In this document: piece by piece, positions 58,462-64,000 of the stretch
Layout of the letters: every line of letters begins with the position of its first letter
How positions within the stretch are numbered: position 1 is the first letter of the stretch
Assembly (NCBI RefSeq): GCF_030532325.1
Contig: NZ_JAUNLS010000010.1
Span: 1 to 64,000 of the forward strand
Reading direction: 5' to 3'
Origin: Corynebacterium sp.
GTDB taxonomy: Bacteria; Actinomycetota; Actinomycetes; Mycobacteriales; Mycobacteriaceae
Length of the DNA: 64,000 nucleotides
The notes under the pieces: generated by a model
What the model was told of the DNA's origin: nothing
The model's database searches: none
Seen by the model: the letters and a program-made list of their open reading frames with translations, nothing else
Program-made: the position numbers and the translations under genes

Positions 58462-59658
58462 ATGGACTTTCGCCTCTATCTCTGGTCCGATCTCCTAGCG
58501 CAGGTTGCCGGGGTCGGGGCAGGTCTGGCCACACCGGTGGTGACCATGCGCTTGAGCGAAAGCCTCACGCTCGCCGGGGTGTACGGAACTATCACCGGTA
58601 TTGCGGCCCTCGCAGGCGGCGTTTTTGGCGGGGCACTTGCAGATATGCGGCGGCGCAAGCCCCTTATTATCTGGACAAATGCTTTAGCGGGGTTTCTCAA
58701 CCTCGCGATGGCAGCGCTCATCCTTACCGGCGAGTTTCGCCCCTGGGTGTTTGGCACGCTTCTCGGCTCAATGATGTTCTTCTATAGGGTAGGCCAAGCT
58801 TGTGCCGATCCATGCCTGCCCCAAGTGGTCAGAGAAGAGGAACTGGCAGCCAAGCAGGGAATCATCCAAGCCCGCCTGCAGTTTGCGGGTCTGGTTGGAC
58901 CAGCCGTTGGTGGCCTCCTTTTGGAAATCAACTTGGCACTACCCTTTGCGTTTGTCGGCCTAGCCAACTTCCTGACCATCATTTTCTTCCTTTTCATCCG
59001 GACCAACCTGGATCCGGCAAAGAAGGCGGAGAGTAAGTTGCTGCGCACAACGAGGGATGGGCTGACCATCGTTGCCCGCTCTTCCCTCTTACGAGGGCTT
59101 ATCGCCATGCAGACCCTCTCCAATTGCGCGATCAATGGTTCTCTTTTCATGGCAATTCTCATCCTTGAGGCCGGCAATAACCCGGGCTGGGTCACCGGCC
59201 TAGCGCGCACCGCTATCGGTCTCATCGGCATCCTCGGAGCACTCTCAACAAGCTGGCTACAAAAGAAGTTCTCCTTTGCCGCCTTGCAAGTAGGAACGTG
59301 CGTATGGATTGCGGTCTCCATTGCCTGCGGCGCCCTCTTGAGCCCGGGGCTATGGATGATCATCCCGTTGGGCCTCTCAGTACTCACTGCTCCCGCGGCT
59401 GGAGCAGTGACCTACGCAGTGCTTCATAAACTCATGGCCGAAGAAACCTTTGGCCGTGTGACCAACATACAAGTGAGCACCGTCGTGTCTCTTTCCAGTG
59501 CTTGGAATACGCCCTTGGCGTCGCTGTCCCAGCGCTGGACGCTGACAGCGGGGATGTGGGCGAACGTCGTTGCCGGGCTGCTGGCGCTACCGTCTGCCTT
59601 TATCTTCGTGCGCCACGTCAAGCGCGCCCTTTCTGAAACGGACACCACCAGCGCCTGA
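58462..59658 (+). CDS. MFS family exporter
   Basis: ATG 58462 gives 398 residues with about twelve hydrophobic segments and the loop 2-3 sequence GALADMRRRKPLIIWTNAL, a form of MFS motif A. It is likely a drug or metabolite exporter; the substrate is unknown. The best ribosome-binding site (GGAAGG) lies before another ATG at 58434, which is in a different frame and stops after about 21 codons. One extra C in the C6 run at 58443-58448 would join that ATG to this frame (MTSAPPRKRNMDFRLYLW). Start and intactness are therefore uncertain. Confidence 0.8.
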   Translation: MDFRLYLWSDLLAQVAGVGAGLATPVVTMRLSESLTLAGVYGTITGIAALAGGVFGGALADMRRRKPLIIWTNALAGFLNLAMAALILTGEFRPWVFGTLLGSMMFFYRVGQACADPCLPQVVREEELAAKQGIIQARLQFAGLVGPAVGGLLLEINLALPFAFVGLANFLTIIFFLFIRTNLDPAKKAESKLLRTTRDGLTIVARSSLLRGLIAMQTLSNCAINGSLFMAILILEAGNNPGWVTGLARTAIGLIGILGALSTSWLQKKFSFAALQVGTCVWIAVSIACGALLSPGLWMIIPLGLSVLTAPAAGAVTYAVLHKLMAEETFGRVTNIQVSTVVSLSSAWNTPLASLSQRWTLTAGMWANVVAGLLALPSAFIFVRHVKRALSETDTTSA

Positions 59659-59680
59659 CGGGAGCAACTGCTTCACCACA

Positions 59681-59730
59681 GAAAAATCCCGGCCTCACCC
59701 CACACAGAGTGTGGGAGCAAGAACCGGGAT
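59681..59730 (-). terminator. Terminator of rplJL
   Basis: ATCCCGG (59686-59692) pairs with CCGGGAT (59724-59730), and CCCACAC/GTGTGGG forms the upper stem. On the minus strand it is followed by TTTTTC. It lies between the convergent MFS and rplL genes and could also end the MFS transcript. Confidence 0.8.
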
Positions 59731-59786
59731 AGTTCACGCACAGCGATGCCGCTCGGGGCATCGATGTGGAGTGTAATTCAGGTGAA

Positions 59787-60173
59787 TTACTTGAGCTCGA
59801 CGGAAGCGCCAGCCTCTTCCAGCTTGGCCTTAGCAGCCTCAGCGTCGTCCTTGGAAGCGCCCTCGATGATGGCCTTCGGAGCGGACTCAACGAGCTCCTT
59901 GGCTTCCTTCAGGCCCAGGCCGGAGACGATCTCACGGACAGCCTTGATGACGCCGATCTTCTTGGCGCCGGCGTCGGTCAGAACGACGTCGAACTCGGTC
60001 TTCTCCTCCTCAGCAGCGCCACCGGCAGCCGGTGCGCCTGCAGCTGCGACTGCAACCGGAGCAGCAGCCTCAACGTCGAAGACCTCCTCGAACTCCTTAA
60101 CGAACTCGGAGAGCTCGATGAGGGTCATTTCCTTGAAAGCTTCAATGAGCTCGTCCTTGGTGAGCTTAGCCAT
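59787..60173 (-). CDS. rplL: 50S ribosomal protein L7/L12
   Basis: L7/L12 forms the flexible stalk that recruits GTPase factors. ATG 60173 gives 128 residues ([20 protein letters not shown], the Ala/Gly-rich hinge, then [20 protein letters not shown] and [18 protein letters not shown]). An in-frame ATG at 60182 is unlikely because it overlaps the ribosome-binding site AAAGGA. Confidence 0.97.
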   Translation of the reverse strand: MAKLTKDELIEAFKEMTLIELSEFVKEFEEVFDVEAAAPVAVAAAGAPAAGGAAEEEKTEFDVVLTDAGAKKIGVIKAVREIVSGLGLKEAKELVESAPKAIIEGASKDDAEAAKAKLEEAGASVELK

Positions 60174-60255
60174 GGTAAGCATCCTTTCTTAGTGCGGGCC
60201 GGATAGTGTTTCCGCGTCCCAAGTGTGATTGTTGTGTGCGCCTTATGCGGCGTGA

Positions 60256-60777
60256 TTAAGCTTCGGCAGCCTTCTTGTCCTGCAGGGCCGCAGCGGTGCG
60301 GACCATCTTGGTAGCAGGAGCGTTGAATGCTGCAGCAGCCTTTGCCATAGAACCCTTCATGGCGCCAGCCAGCTTGGCGAGAGTGGTCTCGCGGTTGTCC
60401 AGCTCGGCGATGGCTGCGACCTGGTCGGCAGACAGTACGTTGCCGTCCATGTAGCCACCCTTGACGACGAATGCCTTGTTGTCATCAGCGAACTTCTTGA
60501 TGACCTTTGCAGCATCCACTGCCTCGCCCTTGATGAACGCAATAGCGGTCGGGCCAGTCAGCTGCTCGTCAAGACCTTCGATGCCAGCTTCGTTGGCAGC
60601 GATCTTGAAGAGGGTGTTCTTGGCGACGGAGTACTCAACGTCAAAGCCGAGGTTGTTACGCAGCTCCTGGAGCTGAGCAACGGTCAGGCCGCGGTACTCG
60701 GTGAGAACGAGGGAGCTCGAGCCCTCGAGCTTCTCCTTCAGAGTTGCGAGGTCCGCAGTGTTCTTCGGGTTTGCCAT
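60256..60777 (-). CDS. rplJ: 50S ribosomal protein L10
   Basis: L10 anchors the L7/L12 stalk and in many bacteria represses its own operon. The 173 residues include MANPKNTADLATLKEKLEGS, LTEYRGLTVAQLQELRNNLG, NTLFKIAANEAG and the C-terminal helix that binds L7/L12. It is 82 bases before rplL. Confidence 0.97.
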   Translation of the reverse strand: MANPKNTADLATLKEKLEGSSSLVLTEYRGLTVAQLQELRNNLGFDVEYSVAKNTLFKIAANEAGIEGLDEQLTGPTAIAFIKGEAVDAAKVIKKFADDNKAFVVKGGYMDGNVLSADQVAAIAELDNRETTLAKLAGAMKGSMAKAAAAFNAPATKMVRTAAALQDKKAAEA

Positions 60778-61073
60778 TTTCTACTTCGCCTCCTTTCGAA
60801 ACATCTCTTTGGTTTTCCGCCGAGGCTTCCGCATCAGGCAACATCCGGGGATGCACCCAATGAAAAAGCCCCGTGCAAGAGCACAGGGCGCGCGACACGA
60901 TGTGTCGCGTTGTATCGCAAAGTGTCTCCTGCGTGGGCCGCCCCATAAAGGTTGGGGACCTTCGATCCGCTGAGCGGATGACCGACGGTCTTCGGTGAAC
61001 TTCGACTCGACACCGCTAAGCGATGCCGTTCAAACTTCGCTAGCTACCCTACATCCGCGCTGCACAAAAACAA
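60778..61073 (-). promoter_or_regulatory. rplJ promoter and L10 leader with attenuator
   Basis: A candidate promoter is TTGTTT (61068-61073), 16 bases, TAGGGT (61046-61051). The leader of about 260 bases is rich in secondary structure. CGCGACAC (60891-60898) pairs with GTGTCGCG (60902-60909). Directly after it, GCCCTGTGC/GCACGGGGC (60868-60889) with a 4-base loop is followed by TTTTTC, a terminator-like hairpin 80 bases before rplJ. This fits an L10-controlled attenuator. Confidence 0.6.
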
Positions 61074-61264
61074 AATCGCGCCCCGCCGCCCCAAACAAAA
61101 TCGCACCCTCCGCACCGGCGGCGCGGCCAAACGATACACATGCAGCCTCAGCTAGCCACCCGAACCCACAAGGCTGAACCTGGATAGCTGAACCTCGACG
61201 TCGCCAAGCGCAGCGGGCTCGCCGTCGGCATTCGCCACTTGGAGGTTCAGCTTTCCAGGTTCAG
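61060..61264. repeat. Repeats in the rplJ-rplA gap, including a 23-bp inverted repeat
   Basis: The 949-base gap between rplJ and rplA holds no gene. A CAAACAAAATCGC-like unit occurs twice near 61066-61104. Arms at 61174-61196 and 61242-61264 (CTGAACCTGGAtAGCTGAAC then CTC) are inverted copies with one mismatch in 23, around a 45-base loop. A direct repeat TTCCTGCCAGT lies near 61550-61573. Confidence 0.7.
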
Positions 61265-61339
61265 ACATCTAGGATCTGAGACATTGAGGATCTGACTCCT
61301 TGCTCTTCCAGTAGAGCCAGACACACATTTTGGCTCTTA

Positions 61340-61384
61340 ACCCAGAAAAGCCGTGAGCCCCAGCCTTGCGGCCGGGGCTCACGG
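61340..61384 (-). terminator. Distal terminator downstream of rplA
   Basis: CCGTGAGCCCC (61351-61361) pairs perfectly with GGGGCTCACGG (61374-61384); GCC/GGC pairs extend it inside. On the minus strand it is followed by CTTTTCTGGG. Confidence 0.8.
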
Positions 61385-61611
61385 TGTCTCTCTAGGTGTC
61401 TTGTCTATCGGTCGGTTTCTCACGCCGCCCGCCCTGCAAGACTCAGGGTGTTCTCTCTATCTCTCATGCGCCTCTCTCAAACGCACATAAGTAAGTATGG
61501 GGTACCGACCTTGAGAAGCAATGACCCTACACTGCCAAGTCCCTGAGGGTTCCTGCCAGTTTCCTGCCAGTCACGGCTTGCTAGGGGGCTCAGGTTCTAG
61601 GCATAAGCAAG

Positions 61612-61659
61612 CATAGGCAAAGCCCCGAGCGGCTCATACCCAATGAGCTGCTCAGGGCT
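61612..61659 (-). terminator. Proximal hairpin downstream of rplA
   Basis: AGCCCCGAGCGGCTCAT (61621-61637) pairs with ATGAGCTGCTCAGGGCT (61643-61659) over 17 positions with one mismatch and one G-U pair. Only TTTGCC follows on the minus strand, so it may be a weak terminator or a 3'-end stabiliser. Confidence 0.6.
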
Positions 61660-61726
61660 GCGGGCGACGGGAAGTCGCCGAGCGTGCTTACACAGTGTGA
61701 TTACACCGTGTACCTACACCGTGGAT

Positions 61727-62434
61727 TTACTCGGCGTAGTTCTTCTGCACGGAAGCATCCACCGCGATGCCCGGACCGAAGGTGGTGGACATAGTGGCCT
61801 TCTTGACATAGACACCCTTGGCGGAGGAGGGCTTCAGGCGCAGGATCTCGTCGTAGAGAGCGCCGTAGTTCTCAGCCAGCTTCTCGGCGTCGAAGGAGGC
61901 CTTGCCGATGATGGCGTGCAGGTTAGCGGCCTTGTCCACGCGGAAGGAGATCTTGCCGCCCTTGACGTCGGCAACTGCCTTAGCAACGTCAGCGGTCACG
62001 GTGCCGGTCTTCGGGTTCGGCATGAGGCCACGCGGACCCAGGACGCGGGCAACGCGGCCAACCTTAGCCATCTGATCCGGGGTGGCGATGGCGACGTCGA
62101 AGTCGATGTTGCCTTCGGTCACGGCAGCGATCAGCTCTTCGGTGCCGACGATGTCAGCGCCAGCGTTCTTGGCGATCTCAGCCTTCTCGCCCTCAGCGAA
62201 GACGGCGACGCGAACGTCCTTACCGGTGCCGTTAGGCAGGGAGACGGTGCCGCGAACCAGCTGGTCAGCCTTGCGCGGGTCAACGCCGAGGCGGAAGACA
62301 ACGTCCACGGTGGCGTCGGTGTTCTTGGAGGAGGTCTCCTTGGCCAGCTTGGCGGCCTCGAGCGGGGAGTACTGGCGGGACTTGTCCACCAGCTCAGCGG
62401 CGGCGCGGTACGCCTTAGACTTCTTGGTGCTCAT
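61727..62434 (-). CDS. rplA: 50S ribosomal protein L1
   Basis: L1 forms the mobile stalk at the E site and often represses rplKA. ATG 62434 gives 235 residues ([63 protein letters not shown]). The frame is open 12 codons further upstream without homology. Confidence 0.97.
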   Translation of the reverse strand: MSTKKSKAYRAAAELVDKSRQYSPLEAAKLAKETSSKNTDATVDVVFRLGVDPRKADQLVRGTVSLPNGTGKDVRVAVFAEGEKAEIAKNAGADIVGTEELIAAVTEGNIDFDVAIATPDQMAKVGRVARVLGPRGLMPNPKTGTVTADVAKAVADVKGGKISFRVDKAANLHAIIGKASFDAEKLAENYGALYDEILRLKPSSAKGVYVKKATMSTTFGPGIAVDASVQKNYAE

Positions 62435-62520
62435 GTGATGCAATTCCTTTTCTTGGATTGATGTGGTCACGGCGGGCCGAAGCTGGCCCTACCACGTGAA
62501 GAGGTGACGGTTAGCGGCGC

Positions 62521-62964
62521 TTACTTAGCCGGGATGCCGTCGACGGTGATGCCCATGGAGCGAGCGGTACCAGCAATGATGCGGGCGCCGTTCTCGATGT
62601 CACGAGCGTTGAGGTCCTCGAACTTGGTCTGTGCAATCTCCTTGCACTGTTCCCAGGTCACGGAGCCGACCTTGTCGGTGTGCGGAACGCCGGAGCCCTT
62701 CTTGATGCCAGCGGCCTTGAGCAGCAGCTTGGCAGCCGGCGGGGTCTTCAGCTTGAAATCGAAGGAGCGGTCCTCGTAGACGGTGATCTCAACCGGGACC
62801 ACGTTGCCACGCTGGGACTCGGTAGCGGCGTTGTAAGCCTTGCAGAACTCCATAATGTTGACGCCGTGGGCACCCAGTGCCGGGCCAACCGGCGGAGCCG
62901 GGTTAGCGGCGCCAGCCTCGATCTGCAGCTTGATGAAGCCAGTAACCTTCTTCTTCGGAGCCAT
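62521..62964 (-). CDS. rplK: 50S ribosomal protein L11
   Basis: L11 is part of the GTPase-associated centre and is needed for RelA-type stringent signalling. The 147 residues include [42 protein letters not shown] and the C-terminal RNA-binding domain. The thiostrepton-contact prolines ([10 protein letters not shown]) are intact. Confidence 0.97.
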   Translation of the reverse strand: MAPKKKVTGFIKLQIEAGAANPAPPVGPALGAHGVNIMEFCKAYNAATESQRGNVVPVEITVYEDRSFDFKLKTPPAAKLLLKAAGIKKGSGVPHTDKVGSVTWEQCKEIAQTKFEDLNARDIENGARIIAGTARSMGITVDGIPAK

Positions 62965-63074
62965 CGAATTACCTCTTTCCTGTGTTACCGGACGCTGCCA
63001 CGATGAATAACAGCGACCGTCCGGATGCTCACCTTGCGTGGGCCACCGGGGAGAACGTTTAAATTATCTGCGCA

Positions 63075-63118
63075 CGCCAAAGGCGCACGGCGTCCAATCT
63101 TAAAACACCGTGCGCCTT
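63075..63118 (-). terminator. Hairpin between nusG and rplK
   Basis: AAGGCGCACGG (63080-63090) pairs perfectly with CCGTGCGCCTT (63108-63118). The loop contains TTTTAA on the minus strand, and no clear T-run follows. It lies 69 bases past nusG and may be a terminator or a processing/attenuation element. Confidence 0.55.
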
Positions 63119-63186
63119 GCTTCCAAATCGCGCTGTCCGCTTGGCAGCGACCCATTTTCCCAGGCCGCGCGCCTGCTCCGGGCTAC

Positions 63187-64000
63187 TTAGGAGATGCGCT
63201 CGATCTCCGTCGGGGACAGCTCCACCGGGGTCTCGCGCCCAAAGATGGACACCAGGCCCTGCATCTTGCCGGTCTCCGGGTCAATCTCAGAGATAGTGGC
63301 GGAAACCGAGGCCAGCGGGCCGGAGAGGATGGTGACGGCCTCGCCCACCTCGAAGTCGTGCGCGTAGGCCTTCTTCTGCTCGGCCTCCGGCATGGCGATG
63401 ACCTGCTCGCCTTCGGAGGCAGCGGCGTTGGACTCCGCGGCGGAAACGGTGTCGTTCGGCAGCAGGAACTTGGCCACGTCGCGGATCTTCACCGGGGTGG
63501 CGTTGCCCTCGTTGCCCACGAAGGAGGTCACGCCGGGGGTGTCGCGGACGACGGACCAGGCGGCGTCGTTAAGCTCCATGCGCACCAGGACATAGCCCGG
63601 CAGCAGCTTGCGCTTGACCACCTTCTTCTTGCCGTCCTTGTTCTCCAGGACCTGCTCGACGGGCACGACGACGTCAAAGATGGAGTCCTCCACCTCAAGG
63701 GTCTGCGCACGCATGTCGAGGTTGGTCTTCACCTTGTTCTCGTAGCCGGAGTAGCACTGGATGATGTACCACTTGCCCGGCAGCTTCTTCAGCTCGCGGG
63801 TGAACTCGCGCAGGCGACGCCGGTACTCGCTGTCATCGGAAGCCTCCGCGGTCTCTGCGGCTGCGGCCGACTCGGCCTTGCCGGCGCCTTCCGCTTCAGC
63901 GCCCGCTGCCTCGCTATCCCCTGCCGGGGCATCCTCCTCTGCGGTGTCTTCTGCCGCCGGGGCCTTGCCGCTTTCCGCACCCGGCTCGGCGGGAGCCTCG
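63187..64000 (-). CDS. nusG: Transcription termination/antitermination factor NusG (5' end outside window)
   Basis: NusG binds RNA polymerase and couples it to Rho or to the ribosome. The frame is open to the window edge, so at least 270 codons belong to it. It starts with an Ala/Glu-rich acidic extension (at least 63 residues, such as KAPAAEDTAEEDAPAGDSEA), followed by WYIIQCYSGYENKVKTNLDM, the NGN domain (LLPGYVLVRMELNDAAWSVV, TPGVTSFVG) and the KOW domain (FEVGEAVTILSGPLASVSAT). Long acidic N-termini are usual in actinobacterial NusG. The true start lies beyond 64000. Confidence 0.95.
   Translation of the reverse strand, partial: EAPAEPGAESGKAPAAEDTAEEDAPAGDSEAAGAEAEGAGKAESAAAAETAEASDDSEYRRRLREFTRELKKLPGKWYIIQCYSGYENKVKTNLDMRAQTLEVEDSIFDVVVPVEQVLENKDGKKKVVKRKLLPGYVLVRMELNDAAWSVVRDTPGVTSFVGNEGNATPVKIRDVAKFLLPNDTVSAAESNAAASEGEQVIAMPEAEQKKAYAHDFEVGEAVTILSGPLASVSATISEIDPETGKMQGLVSIFGRETPVELSPTEIERIS

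Overview
The window comes from a Corynebacterium. The evidence is the actinobacterial form of every informational gene (a short 181-residue adenylate kinase, infA without an adjacent rpmJ, acidic or basic tails on NusG, L17, S3 and S5), a DUF3068 envelope protein, Spa-type sortase-assembled pili, a tuberculostearic-acid gene pair, and a fairly high G+C content. The species cannot be fixed from this sequence alone.

Layout. Most of the minus strand is the informational backbone: nusG, rplK, rplA, rplJ, rplL, rpoB, rpoC, rpsL, rpsG, fusA, tuf, the S10 operon (rpsJ to rpsQ), rplNXE, rpsH-rplF-rplR-rpsE-rpmD-rplO, secY-adk-map, infA, rpsM-rpsK-rpsD-rpoA-rplQ. Gene order inside each block is canonical, but the backbone is cut at nearly every block boundary. 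Between rpsQ and rplN lies a 10-kb plus-strand pilus locus: major pilin, class C sortase, basal pilin, a 2074-residue tip adhesin, then a small membrane protein. Between rplE and rpsH lie a formate/nitrite channel, a pirin, fdhD and a DUF6457 gene. Between rplO and secY lies a plus-strand methyltransferase/FAD-reductase pair that matches TmsB/TmsA (10-methyl-branched fatty acids). Between map and infA lies a secreted L,D-transpeptidase. Between rpsJ and tuf lies a six-gene Asp23/AmaP envelope-stress module plus one unknown gene. Between rpsL and rpoC lie a P-loop kinase and a thiamine-precursor ECF transporter (ykoEDC type) behind a TPP riboswitch. Between rpoB and rplL lie a DUF3068 protein and an MFS exporter. 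The left edge holds the C-terminal half of an FtsX-like permease.

How it works together. The backbone supplies ribosomal proteins, RNA polymerase, translation factors, Sec translocation, N-terminal methionine removal and nucleotide balance. The accessory blocks are mostly concerned with the cell envelope: pili, branched membrane lipid, peptidoglycan cross-linking, Asp23/AmaP, DUF3068. Many blocks end in recognisable hairpin terminators, some shared by convergent genes. The long gaps hold inverted repeats, including a 66-67 bp palindromic element (GGTACGTTTT...AAAACGTACC) present in two distant intergenic regions. I see no tRNA, rRNA, CRISPR array, insertion sequence or phage gene.
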